Shown here one piece after another: positions 11,391 through 22,839 of a stretch of DNA of 64,000 bases (the first letter of the stretch is position 1; each line of letters opens with the position of its first letter). The position numbers were made by a program, and so were the translations under genes. Source of the DNA: Cherax quadricarinatus. Lineage: Eukaryota; Arthropoda; Malacostraca; Decapoda; Parastacidae. The DNA is taken from NCBI RefSeq assembly GCF_038502225.1, contig NC_091352.1, positions 20,867,716-20,931,715 of the forward strand. Direction: 5' to 3'. The notes beneath the pieces are model-generated. The model made no database searches. It saw only the letters and a list, made by a program, of their open reading frames with translations, and had not been told where the DNA came from.

Positions 11391-11439
11391 AGAAGTAGCA
11401 ACATATACCTGTTATCCGGCGTTTTTATGAGACAGAAAA

Positions 11440-11535
11440 ACCATTCTCCATCTATCTGAAGCTATCTACACCCTTCTCCATCTACCTGAAGCTATATACA
11501 CCCTTTTCCATCTATCTGAAGCTATCTACACCAGC
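11440..11535. repeat. short tandem repeat, about 35-bp unit
   Basis: CTCCATCTATCTGAAGCTAT followed by CTACACC repeats about three times at 11445-11532. Confidence 0.8.
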
Positions 11536-11734
11536 AATCCTTCCATAAGCGAGTAAGTATCATGATTATTGTCTTTTCAGGTTTAATAACCCTTACATTT
11601 GTCTACACTGCATTTGTTACTGATGAGACTACTGCATTAGTAATGCAGATCTTGATGTTTCTTCAGTACAATACAGAAAACGGTGGAAAATCAGAAGAAC
11701 TCTCAGGTAATCATTCCATCAATCTTGATAAGTT

Positions 11735-11890
11735 TAACTGGCTGATTACATCAACTCCAGGCTGAGGGACTGATTACCTCAGTCTCCTTCTGATCGTCAC
11801 CATTCTTTGTATTGGATTGATGAAGCTAATATGTGGCATAACGTTTCCTGAAATATAACCAAGTGTTGCATATGTGTCTAATTTATCAGA
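11735..11890 (+). mobile_element. hammerhead-family repeat, 3' part
   Basis: ACTCCAGGCTGAGGGACTGA, TTTGTATTGGATTGATGAAG and GTTGCATATGTGTCTAATTT match the copies at 5.95 and 29.5 kb. The core is damaged: C3 is T (TTGATGA) and GAAA has become ATAA, so this copy should not cleave. Confidence 0.7.
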
Positions 11891-12149
11891 ATTTATCTTA
11901 CTGCCTAATTCGTTATAGGGATAACTTGCTTATGTCATCATTTATTCTCTTATCTATGTTTATGTGCACTCGCTGAACAATACATAAGGTACAGCAGTAT
12001 ACCTGCTAATTAATGCTAATATATAATCAAGCAATCACATGGCATCTATCTCTTCTATGCTTAGAAGCAAACAGACATGGCCAGGAGGGTCAGTTGTCGT
12101 TCAGGTCGTGCTAAGACTGGAGAGGAAATGACATGGAAGTGACTGCAGA

Positions 12150-12805
12150 TACTCTCTGGACATTACTCCAACAGATAGAGTAATTTTATCACTATGTTTT
12201 GTAGACGCACACTTCTTGGACAGTATTCCAGCAGACAGGATCCCTGCAGTACCATATGGTGAAGACAGACATTTCCTGGACAGTATTCCACACACAGGAC
12301 CACTCCTACAACATCTTCTGGAAATATAGACTTTCTGGACAGTATTCCAGCAGTCAGGAGCGCTGCAACACCTTCTGATGTAGAGACACACTTTCTTGAT
12401 AGTATTCCAGAAGGCAGGATCACTCCAACACCGTCTGGTGAAGATAGAAACTTCCTGGACAATATTCCAGCAGACAGGATCACTGCAAACCATCTGGTGT
12501 AGACTAACACCTCCTGAACAATACTCCACAGGACCACTCCTACAACATCTTGTGGAGACAGACACTTCCTGCACAGTATTTCGGCTGGCAGGATCATGCA
12601 ACACTATCTGGTGTAGACAGACACTTCCTGGACAATATTTCAGTAGACAGTCTCACTGCTACACGATTGTAGACACTCCCCGGAAAGTATCCTAACAGAC
12701 AGGATCACTACTACACCATCTGCTCTATACAGTATTCCAGCAGACAGGATCTAGTGCAGACACACTCCGAGCAGTATACCAGCAGACAGGATGCAGCCTC
12801 ACCAG
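12150..12805. repeat. old minisatellite, about 60-bp unit
   Basis: About 12 diverged units each begin near GGACAGTATTCCAGCAGACA and contain an (A)CACCnTCTGGTG(A/T)AGA segment. Unit length falls from about 60 bp to about 42 bp at the right end. Long frames on either strand come from the repeat. Confidence 0.85.
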
Positions 12806-12829
12806 TCCTCTCCCTCGCACGACAGGCAG

Positions 12830-13204
12830 CCAATATAAAACTTTTTTTTTATATACAGGCAACCACAAACCTCATATCCATCTCTCCCTTGCTCCCATCC
12901 CTCCCTCTAACTCTTCTTTCCTCCCTTCCTCTCCCTACCCTCCTTCCCATCCTCCCTCCATCCCATCATTCCAAACTCGCTGCTCCATCTCTATCACTTC
13001 CCTCACCCTTCCTCCCCTAACTTTCGTATTCCTGCCTCATGCTTTTCGTATGATTTCTCTCCGCTGGCGACTTCTACAGAACAACTTCTAACTTCGCCTG
13101 CAACCTTGATATGTTGGCTGCACTAGTGTTCCGCATCAGCGATTTATTGGTGAAGAGTTGAATCTGCTCACTCGCTGGTCAAGTTGGTTCACAGTAAAGT
13201 TCAG
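12830..13204. other. no recognised feature; pyrimidine-rich part
   Basis: 12880-13020 is C/T-rich. The rest is unremarkable, with no coding signal. Confidence 0.5.
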
Positions 13205-13700
13205 AGGCATTTTGTGTGTGTGTGTGTGTACTCAGTTACTCATCAATATGTGGTTGTATAGGTAGAGTCTCGGCTCTTGGCCCTGCCTCTTCGTAGCCTG
13301 CTACTGGGTTTCCTCATTCCTGGCTGCGTGAGCCTTATCATACCTATTCTTAAACCTAAGTATGGATGCTGCCTCCACTTCGCTGACTAATCCGTTCCAC
13401 CACCGTACCATACTGAGATGAGAGAAATGATTTCGAACATCCCTGTGACTCCTTCCTGTTTTTATCTTCAGCTGTCCCCTTATGTTCTTCTTCCCCACAG
13501 ATCGAGCAGCCTCTCCCCGTCCACCCTATCATTTCCTCCCAGTATTTTGAACTTTGTTATCATGCCACCCATAGTTCTTCTGTCTTCTCATGTCATCAGA
13601 TTTAGCTCTCTTTGTTTCTGCTCATCTCTCTCATTCGTTTGCTCTAGATCCAGTCTCTCTGCAAATCTCAGCACTTCTTTCCAGCGTTTTAACATGCTTG
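13205..13700 (-). pseudogene. LINE ORF2 C-terminus and 3' end (-)
   Basis: A minus-strand frame over 13498-13301 reads SHRDVRNHFSHLSMVRWWNG and then ASILRFKNRYDKAHAARNEE, the usual C-terminus of the LINE family seen at 38.4 kb (VRKYFFSHRVV..., NSFKTRYDKAHGAE). Upstream, to about 13690, similarity continues in other frames. The 3' end at 13205-13260 carries a (TG)n tract, as other members of this family end in (CA)n. The frame is interrupted. Confidence 0.8.
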
Positions 13701-13730
13701 AGCTGTTGTGGGTTTACACTAGCGCTGCTT

Positions 13731-14350
13731 GTGTGTGTGTGTGTGTGTGTGTGTAGTAGGTAGTAATAGTTGTAATAGTAGTAGTAATAGTAGTAGTAGT
13801 AATAGTAGTAGTAGTAATAGTAGTAGTAGTAGTAGTAGTAATAGTAGTAGTAATAGTAGTAGTAGTAATAGTAGTAGTAATAGTAGTAGTAATAGTAGTA
13901 GTAATAGTAGTAGTAATAGCAGTAATAGTAGCAGTAATAGTAGTAATAATAGTAATAGTAATAGTAGTAATAGTAGTAATAGTAATAGTAGTAGTAATAG
14001 TAATAGTAATAGTAATAGTAGTAATAGTAATAGTAGTAGTAATAGTAATAGTAGTAATAGTAATAGTAGTAGCAATAGTAATAGTAATAGTAGTAGTAAT
14101 AGTAATAGTTGTAGTAGTAATAGTAATAGTAGTAGTAGTAATAGTAGTAGTAGTAGTAGTAATAGTAGTAGTAGTAATAGTAATAGTAGTAGTAGTAAAT
14201 AGTAGTAGTAATAGTAATAGTAGTAATAGTAGTAGTAGTAGTAATAGTAGTAATAGTAGTAGTAGTAATAGTAATAATAGTAATAGTAGTAGTAATAGTA
14301 GTAATAGTAGTAATAGTAGTAATAGTAGTATAGTAATAGTAGTAGTAGTT
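13731..14350. repeat. (GT)n then (AGT/AAT)n trinucleotide array
   Basis: A 25-bp (GT)n is followed by about 590 bp of mixed AGT and AAT triplets. Poly-Tyr, poly-Leu and poly-Ser frames across it are low-complexity artefacts. Confidence 0.97.
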
Positions 14351-14404
14351 ACTAGTTGTCAAATGACCATGTTGATAAATACTTGGCTTGTTTTCTTTGT
14401 GTGG

Positions 14405-14560
14405 TGCTGTTGTGTGCGTACGTACGTGCTTTCTTTCGTTTGTGCGTGCGTGAGTGCTTTCCTTCGTTTGTGCGTGCGTGCGTGCATACCTTCATCTCTC
14501 AAATTACTTATTTGTAATTACGCGTGCGTACGTGCGTGAGTGTATGCTTGCATGTGTTAT
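14405..14560. repeat. GTGCGTAC-rich simple repeat
   Basis: Several imperfect copies of TTTCTTTCGTTTGTGCGTGC and of GTGCGTACGTGCGTGAGTG, plus two copies of TATTTGTAATTA. Confidence 0.6.
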
Positions 14561-15100
14561 TTATTTGTAATTAACGTTTTGAGCCTGTGAGATGGGGAGG
14601 GAGGAAGGGGAAATCAACTTTACTTCTCACTTGTACAGTGTGATATCCAATCATCTCCATCTAAATACACCCTTAATATTTTTGGATAATACTGTAGCTC
14701 ACTTTCAGTGTTCAGAATCACGTAATTCTGTTATGGCTTCGTCTCGTTTATGGAACCAATTCATGTTTATTTTTTTCTGTGCTCAAAAGTATCGTCATTA
14801 TGTCGAGCATCCATGGGCTTGCTGATGTATTGTTTACAAAGAAGTGTTAAGAAATAATCTTTCACAGTCTTTTCTCGTAGCTCCTTCACTCGACTCAGGA
14901 ATCTGTCTGGGTGGGCTCCTTTGGGATTTCTTGAGATTTACCCCTTTGTAAAGTAAACAGCTAAATCTTTTCTTTTCTTTGCAATTCCGTTGTTTTGCAC
15001 TCTCTGAAATCTCACTCATTTATACTTTCTGATATTTTATCTTCTTGGTATTTTTGAAAGAGAGAGGGAGGTTTTCTCATTTGCGTCTTGAAGAGTTATA
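14561..15100. other. no recognised feature
   Basis: AT-rich with short frames only; nothing recognised. Confidence 0.5.
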
Positions 15101-15104
15101 TTAG

Positions 15105-15240
15105 TGTTTGGGTATGTGAGAGCTCCATTTATATTCGTGCTTGAGTATGTGGGAGACCTCAGTTTATACTCTTTTTGGGTATGTGAGAGCTCCATTTATA
15201 TTCGTGCTTGAGTATGTGTGAGAGCCCAGTTTATTCTCAA
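15105..15240. repeat. direct duplication, about 70-bp unit
   Basis: GGGTATGTGAGAGCTCCATT followed by TATATTCGTGCTTGAGTATG occurs twice, about 70 bp apart, with similar sequence between. Confidence 0.75.
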
Positions 15241-15839
15241 CGCTATTGTTCAAGTCATCTTGTAATTCATTAATCACAAGGCTCTCATTTGTAGGTAAGT
15301 GCAAACGATTTTACACAGAAACTTCAGCACTTTCCCTTAGTCACCACGGCAGTATTTCTTCGTGATGAGAGGTCGGAGGACCTAAGACCGCTACCCGCTG
15401 ATTAATACCTTCCTCTCCTTCTCTGTCTTAATCCCATATATAAATCATAATTCTTATTCTGATTATTATGAGGAACAGTAGTTGCTGTAATAGTATTAGT
15501 GGTAGTAGTAGTAGTAGTAGTCGTAGTTTTCCTAGGTTCTTCCTGTATATTAATCAATATACAGGAATAATATACATATAATAATCAACATACAAAAGCC
15601 TTCACCTCTAGTGCCGAGTGATCCTCTTGGATGTTAAATGTAAATTTTCCTCAAATGTGCTGGGAAGTTGCTTAATTCTGGTGTTTCTCTGTTATGTTCT
15701 TTCCTAACTTTTCCCAGTGTTCATCTGTAAATAGAGAAAAATCTTTGTTTTTGTTATTATTTATCTGTTCTCCGGCAGAGGCAGTGATCAGAACTTTTTT
15801 GTAATTAACTTCAATATTTATTTTCGGGCATTGTTGGGT

Positions 15840-16545
15840 GAACCATCGGTTCATCCAGGGCTTATGTTTTTTCCCTTCGGTGAAATATGGATTCTCTCGG
15901 TGCCTGTGTTTTCTAATGGTTGAACCATTAGTTTTAACCAGTATCTCCTGTATTCCTCAGTGGTTGAACCATGGGTTCTCTCAGTATCCAATGTATTCCT
16001 CAGTGGTTGAACCATGGGTTCTCTCAGTATCTCATGTATTCCTCAGTGGTTGAACCATGGGTTCTCTCAGTATCTCATGTATTCCTCAATGGTTGAACCA
16101 TGGGTTCTCTCAGTATTCCCTGTATTCCTCAATGGTTGAGCCAAGGGTTCTCTCAGTATCCCCTGTATTCCTCTATGGTTGAACCATGGGTTCTCTCAGT
16201 ATCCTCTGTATTCCTCAGTGGTTGAACCATGGGTTCTCTCAGTATTCCCTGTATTCCTCAATGGTTGAACCATGGGTTCTCTCAGTATCCCCTTTTTTCC
16301 TCAGTGGTTGAACCATGGGTTCTCTCAGTATCCCCTTTTTTCCTCAGTGGTTGAACCATGGGTTCTCTCAGTATTCCCTGTATTCCTCAATGGTTGATTA
16401 TTATTATAATCAAAAAGAAGCGCTAAGCCACAAGGGCTATACAGCGCTGCCCTCAATGGTTGAACCGTGGGTTCTCTCAGTATCCCATTTTTTTCCTCAG
16501 TGGTTGAACCATGGGTTTTCTCAGTATGTCCTACACTTCTCTGGT
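15840..16545. repeat. 43-bp minisatellite
   Basis: About 16 units of GTATTCCTCAGTGGTTGAAC followed by CATGGGTTCTCTCAGTATC. The left end (15838-15950) is degenerate. One unit is interrupted by a 53-bp insertion at 16398-16450. Confidence 0.92.
16398..16450 (-). mobile_element. 53-bp truncated retroposon insertion with 13-bp duplication
   Basis: The insert reads, on the minus strand, GCAGCGCTGTATAGCCCTTG through GCGCTTCTTTTTGATTATAA to a (TAA)n-like tail, the 3' end of a dispersed decapod retroposon I recognise. It is flanked by CCTCAATGGTTGA at 16385-16397 and again at 16451-16463, which fits a target-site duplication within a minisatellite unit. Confidence 0.75.
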
Positions 16546-16631
16546 TGAGTAATGAGTAATTCGCACATCTCTTGTGTACACTTATGTATATCAATAGTTT
16601 TCTCTCTCACCTTTTCAATTCTGATTGGCTT

Positions 16632-16666
<35 letters not shown>

Positions 16667-16679
16667 TTGTCTCAAGAGA

Positions 16680-16935
16680 CTGATGGAGGACTTCTGATCC
16701 AAGGAAATATGATATATCATACCCCTCCCTCAGATCTAACCGAATTACTACCTTTCACCTTATATTTCCCAGCTAGGTTATATAGTTTGAACACGGAATG
16801 TGTTCACCACCATAACACTGTAATCCCTAGGAAAGGGATTAAGGTAAATTGTAGCAGTACAGAATGTACACTGAGAGATGGATCATTCTGGGTGTATATT
16901 TCCCGTGCTCCAGGTATCCCTGCAGATAGAGCTTA
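16680..16935 (+). repeat. dispersed repeat shared with 58.6-58.95 kb
   Basis: CTTCTGATCCAAGGAAATA resembles CTTTTGATTCAAGGAACTGG at 58.89 kb and CTCTTGGTCCAAGAAAATGG at 24.72 kb. GGGATTAAGGTAAATTGT with TGTACACTGAGAGATGGATC resembles 58.66-58.72 kb (GAGATTAAGGTAAACTCTCA, TACACTGAGAGACATGTACC). Preceded by A27 at about 16637. Probably part of a SINE-like family. Confidence 0.55.
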
Positions 16936-17484
16936 AAAAGGTTGCCAGATTTTTATTCCCTTTTCTTTATTCTATCTCGAATTTTTTGGATTTTATTTAG
17001 CTCATAACTCAAGGTCTCATTCAATCAGCTTCAAAATTTCAACTCACGTGCACGGTCACTAGGGCCAAATTCTTTGAACAATTTGTATTTGTAGGAGCCT
17101 TGTCATCAAAGCTGTTGATCCCTTTCCCAGCATCTTGTAATCCCTCTGGTGGCGAAGCATCAAACGTTTAAAGAAGGTACCTCTTACTTGAGCGACAACG
17201 GAGAGTGTAATTCAAGTGTATAGGCGCAGATTTGACCATTTTATGGGTAAAATTGTGTTAAATGTTTATAATCACGTTAAATAAATTTCAGTTTACATCT
17301 GAACGGCTGTAATATATAAGTATCTGATGTATCTTAGGGGCAGGATAGTTCCCATTAAGTTTTATTTCCGTGAGGGAAAATTTGTTGATGTAAAATAATT
17401 AGAATCGATGCCAAAACTAGAGAATGACTCTTATGATCGGCTTCTAATTTTCTCCACAGTTCAGTTCACAGACCTTGAGTCCAG

Positions 17485-17550
17485 TGCATAAACCTTGAGT
17501 TCGGATAACCATACCATAGGTGTGGTTTTCTGGACTCAAGGTTTATGCTG
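17485..17550. repeat. short inverted repeat
   Basis: GCATAAACCTTGAGTTC at 17488-17505 pairs with GGACTCAAGGTTTATGC at 17531-17548, giving a hairpin of about 17 bp around a 25-nt loop. Surrounding sequence (16.95-17.87 kb) is otherwise unrecognised AT-rich DNA. Confidence 0.7.
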
Positions 17551-17869
17551 TTATTGTATGGCATGAGTCCCAATTTGCCGGTTTTACGAATTAGTAACAT
17601 TTATTTATATTCAGTAGCTAAAGAATGCCTCTTCAGATCGGCTTCAAAATATTAATGATGATATATTCTGTAAGGAGAACGATACCCCCGTAATTTAGTC
17701 TAAATTGTTAAAATTTGTTAAAAAAATACTTAGAAGAGTATAAATCAGATCAAATACTGGAGAATGCCTTTTCTTAATGGGTTCAAACTTTCCTCATTGA
17801 TGGGTTTTATTTGAAGAAAGTTTGTTCACTTTCATGTCTATAAATTTAAATTTTTCCACTTTTATTAAA

Positions 17870-20800
17870 TAAATTGCTTCCCCGTATAATAGCTAGAAAA
17901 TGTCTCTGCTTGCTCTACCTCACCTGTCTCTGAAATCAAGGTATCAGCGTCTTCCTTAACCGTTGAGACACTTGACGTTATCTCCGACTATATTACGGAA
18001 ATGAAACCCTCTATGGGCACCGACGCGCTTCCTCCTACCATTTCTTATTTTTCACGACCCTCATAGCAATTTTTTCCTTCACAGCATTCTGATTCCCTCC
18101 TTGTTTACACGCTTTCCGTTGCTTCCACACATTGGCTTCACAGACCCTAATAGCCCATAGATTTTATCACTTCTTATTGCTGGCATACCTGTCTTTGTAA
18201 ATAATGTCTTATTTACAATGGAATATTCGTGGCCTCAGGGGTAATCGGGGGAAGCTCAGGTGTTGCTCTCCCAGTTTTCCCCAGAATATATCGTGTTACA
18301 AGAGGCCAAAAGTCGTTCAGTTGTTATTCGTCCTGTTTCTGCTGCATTATACTGCAGCCCGTATTTATTTACACAGATGGTATACAGTTTGCTGTCTATA
18401 TCTTTCCCCCTCCCGTGCGTTCTTGCGTTCTTGATCTCTTCTCTGCCGCCGTCCATCTTGTTGTTAGGTGATTTTAACGCTCGCCATCATCTTTGGGGAG
18501 GAACCCACTGTGACTCTCGTGGTGATCAGTTGAAGACTCTTCTCACTTCTCATCATCTTCATGTTTTAAATACGGGTGCTCCTACACATTTTAACTCTTG
18601 CACTCAGTCTCTCTCTTGCATTGATCTTTCTATCTGCTCATTGTCAATCGCACTTGATTACGCTTGGTCTGTTCTCCCGGATTTGCACGACAGTGATCAC
18701 TTTCCTATTCTTCTTACTTCTTCTACGTATTCCCGACCGCCTCGCAGCCTCCGTTGGCAATTTGTACGAGCGAATTGAGACTTATACTTTCATCTTACAG
18801 TTTTTTTGTGAGGACCCTTCTTCGTCCTCTATTGATGACCTGGTGCACCAGTTTTCGACCATAATTTTGACTGCAGTGTCACGTTCTTTTTCTCTAACCT
18901 CAGGCAGGCATTCTCAGACATGTGTCTTGGTGGTCTTCTGCATGTGCCCGTGTGGTGCGTTTGAAACGTGCTACGTGGGGCCGTTATCGATATAATCGGA
19001 CCTCAGATCGTCTTTTGGATTTTAAGCGGGCAAGGGCAGTTTCTCGCCGCGTCATACGTGACGCTAAACGCACTTGTTAGCAAGACTACGTGTCTACCAT
19101 TACCTCGACTTTCCCTGTGTGCGCGGTTTCTAAGAAGGTACGGAAGTTGTGTGGCAAGTACATCCCGACCCAGCTCCCGTTTTGCGGGTTGCTGGTGTTC
19201 CGGAACCTCTTGAAGTTGCCACGGAAATCGGGAACTATCTTGTCCGTGTCTACCAAAGGCTTAACCTCTGTCCTCGATTATCGCGTCTAAGTCTACCTTG
19301 GATTTCTCTTCTAATGGAATGGAGCAGTATACCGTACCATTCACTCTGCTAGAACTCGAGTCCACGCTTTCCGCTTGTCAGTCATCGGCAGCTGGGCCCG
19401 ATGATATTCATATCCATATGCTATATCATCTGCATTCTACAGCCCTTACAGTCCTTTTGCAAGGGGTTCTCCCTCAACATTGGAAATCTGCCATTGTAAT
19501 ACCGTTCCTTAGCTTGATACCTCTCACTATCGTCCCACTGCTCTGACCAGTGTAGTCTGCAAGCTGATGGAACGATTGGTGAATGGACATCTGATATTGC
19601 ATTTGGAGACTCACAATAGTCTTTCTCCTCGCCAATATGGCTTTCGCAAGGGCTGCTCTACTTAGGACCCCTTGCTCCACTTTGATACGTATGTGCGAAA
19701 TCCTAATGTACACTCTGTCCTAGCAGTCTTTTTTGATCTTGAGAAGGCATATGGCACCACTTGGAGGTATAATATTTTAGTCTAATCCCACTCCTTAGAC
19801 CTCCGCGGTAATCTACCAACCTTCATCGCTGCTTTCTTATCTGACTGACATTTTCGTGTCCGTATTGGCGCCTCGCTCTCCTCAGACTTTGTTCAAGCCG
19901 AGGGAGTCCCACAAGGTTGTATCTTTAGCACTACCCTTTTTCTCTTTTGCTATAAATGACCTACCTTCCGTTCTTCCATCGTATATTTGGTCGTCACTTT
20001 ATGTGGATGACTTCGCTATAGCTTACTCAGGTGCTGACTGTCGCCTGGTAGCGGCCTCCCTTCAGGATGCGATAGACTGAGTTTCCCATTGGGCCACTTC
20101 TGATAGATTTAAATTTTCTAATACGATAACAGATTTCATTACCTTCACTAGACGTCCTCTTGTCCCAGATATTCCATTGTATTTACAAGGCTCATGTATC
20201 CCAGAATGGGATACAGTCAAGTTTCTTGGCCTTCTCTTCGATCGCCGGTTGACATGGAAACCTCACATTTCCACTTTGAAGGCAGCTTGCCGTGGTCGGC
20301 TGAATCTCCTTAAAATTCTTGCGCATCGTTCATGGGGAGCAGATCGCCGTTTGCATTCCACCCTAGTCTTGTCCAAGTTGAATTATGGCGACCAAGTCTA
20401 TTCTGCGGCTTCTCCTACAACTCAAAGTTAGATCCCCTTCCTCACCATGTTCCTTAGCTGATCGTCATGATGCTCATTGAATTCGTTACTTCATCCGCGC
20501 TCATGACCTGCGTGTTTCGTCTACGTATAGGTTGGTCTCAGAAGTTAGTAGAAGCCCATTGTTTGTTTGGGGCCCCTGCTTACTCCGACCGTTTTCACTT
20601 CGTCTTCACTCACTCCGGTCTTCTCTCCAGTTACCTCCCTTGTATGTTCATTTAGCGTCTGCCTTTTCCCTTCCCCATCGGGAGGTTCCGATGGTTCGTG
20701 TCTGTTCTCTACTGTCGTGAGCCAAAGCTCTCCTTCCTACGACTTTTTCTTGCTCTCTTCTTGATTACTTCATGCTCATGCCGTCGCTGTTTATACAGAT

Positions 20801-20900
20801 GGTTCTAAATTTTCTGACGGTGTTGGGTTCGCAGCGATATTTCCTGACGATGTTGTCCCAGGTCACTTGTTAGACTGCTAGTATTTTTACCGCCAAGTCT
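17870..20900 (+). pseudogene. I-clade LINE with RNase H, decayed
   Basis: 17900-18060 looks like the end of a gag-like ORF1 (SLTVETLDVISDYITEMKPS). ORF2 starts near 18204 with SYLQWNIRGLRGNRGK, the usual endonuclease start. LLLGDFNARHHLWGG (18456-18500) and DLHDSDHFPIL (18680-18715) are the D-x-N and S-D-H endonuclease motifs. RT follows in shifted frames: AAGPDDIHIHMLYHLH (19390-19440), YGFRKGCS (19640), EGVPQGCIFSTTLF (19900-19940) and catalytic YVDDF (near 20003). A C-terminal RNase H start, HAVAVYTDGSKFSDGVGFAA, lies at 20775-20835. RNase H places it in the I clade. At least six frameshifts or stops make it non-functional. Confidence 0.85.
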
Positions 20901-21840
20901 TTTCTTTTTACATGAGAAACGTAGACGTTATGAGTTTCGTGTCTAGGGTCACAGAACCCCAAGACAAAGCTGACGGAGGAAACAGAGTTTATACAGTTCC
21001 TCGTTATGTTATAATCGTCAAATCCCCCCCCCCCCAAAAAAAAAAAACATTAAATACAGTTTCGGTGTCGTTCGTATGGTTTCTCGGCCATTCTCAACAT
21101 TTGTACGTAACAACAACGACTGGAGACAAAGTGCCGGTAGGGTTTATTTGGTTCTTCGCACTGTCTCAACCTGTAAACCCAGCACCGACAACGGCACGGA
21201 ACAGTTTTTTTTTTTCTATCCCAGTTTTCCCTTGTTTTGATATCTAGTGAACACCCTTTCTGAATCCATATTCCTGCTGTACCTGTCTTTCTCACTCTCC
21301 CATCCACCACCACAACCACTTTTAAAAAGCATTTAACTTCCAGAATCTGAACAAAGACGCTGTCAACGGCAGCAGAATGCCAGAGATGACCTTCAGGCTC
21401 TTGAGAAATTTTTATTCATTACTCTTTCAACATCTTCCATGTCTAACTAAGCCAAGCTGATGGTTGTAGTGGGTGCGAGGTGATGTTTTATTCGTCAGGA
21501 AACCGAGCAGTGTCTCTTAAGTCAGATAATTACCTGTTAAGTAGTTAAGCATCCATTGGTCTACCAGAGGTAACTCTTCACCACATTTAAACCAGAGAGG
21601 AACATTACGAGAAAGATTCTTAAGATGATTCAAGAATTGGATTGTTGGGAAGCTGGATTCTCTCTCGAGTGCATTGTCTTGTTTTACCAAACACCCAAAA
21701 AAAAAAAAAAATAAAGCACAGTGTATATAGGAAAAATTCAATCCTAGTTATTCCAGCTGCTGGCATATTCCTATTACCCAGCAGTTGTTGTACACAGGCA
21801 GGTCCCTGGCACGCTTTTGTCGGATCTGTGATTTTGTTTT
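20901..21840. other. no recognised gene; homopolymer runs
   Basis: Contains C9A12 at 21027-21047 and a run of A at 21700-21714. No protein similarity is recognised. Confidence 0.5.
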
Positions 21841-22575
21841 CCGCTTCCGGTATTTGTAAATTTGTTTTTTTTCTTTTATTTTTTTTTCTCTTTTTATATA
21901 TTCCTACCAGTCCTTTCCCTTTTGTTTCTCTCAATTTTTTCTCTACCTTTCTTTCTCCATTTTTTTTTTTAGCCTTTTCTTTTTTTTTTCCTATGGATCG
22001 TCACAGCATCTTCTATTCTATTCTGATTTTGTTTATTCTTATTTCCTCTTCCTGTTCCTCACTTTCCCTCTTTCGTCTTGTTACTCCCGCTGTCTCTCTT
22101 CTCTAGCTTCATACTCGGCTTTTCCTCTTCTTTCTCCTCCTGCTTCTCCACTTGATCTTGTTCCTCTTTTTTTTCTACATTTACTCTTATCCCTCTAAGT
22201 TTGCCTCCTCCTCTTGGCCCTTCCTCACTCTTTACTCTTATTCCTCTTTCTGCTTCTCATCTTCCATATATATTTTCATCTGACTCTCCTTCACTTGTTC
22301 CTCATTTTTCCTCTTCAGTTTTTCTTTTGCTTTGCTCTTCGTATTCTCCCTTGTTCATCCCTCTTCCTCTTCCCCTATTCTGCCTCCTCTCCTTTTCTTG
22401 TTCCTCGGCTTGCCTCTTCTTTTAATTCCTCCAATCTTACATTTTTCTATTTTCTCTTTCTCGTTCAACCCTCTTCTTCTCCTTTTCTTCCTCCTCTCTT
22501 ACTCTTGGTCTACTATCTCTACCTCTTCTTTTTACACGTTATCCAATCTTACATTTTCATTTTCCTCCCATTCCA
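21841..22575. repeat. T/C-rich low-complexity tract
   Basis: About 730 bp of T-rich pyrimidine sequence (TTTC, TCTTCC). The Phe/Leu/Ser frames it yields resemble membrane segments only by composition. Confidence 0.8.
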
Positions 22576-22839
22576 TCGTCTAAAAGCCACCGAGACTTTT
22601 GTTTGAGGGAAACTTCTTGGTAATTAGAGGGAGGAGCCGAGGCAGACAAAAGTAAACGCAGCAAGAAGAGTGCCGTGTCTCGGAATTTTTTTTCTGGCTG
22701 TTGTTTCTTTCCTGAACTTCATTATTTTGCCTGGGAACTTTTCTTTCACTTCCTTCACAAACAGCTGACGACCTGATGAGTTGGTCTTGTTGATCTAGGG
22801 ACTCGCCAATCTGCAGTCACCTTTATGTGGTTGCAGAGG

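Noticed and set aside
13631..14362. Poly-Tyr, poly-Leu and poly-Ser frames
   Set aside because: All derive from (AGT/AAT)n trinucleotide sequence.
17150..17175. GGTGGCGAAGCATCAAACGTTT as a hammerhead copy
   Set aside because: The core order is disrupted and no stem I partner was found.
21642..22606. Phe/Leu/Ser-rich frames resembling membrane proteins
   Set aside because: Composition of a T/C-rich tract; no family motif and no consistent start.
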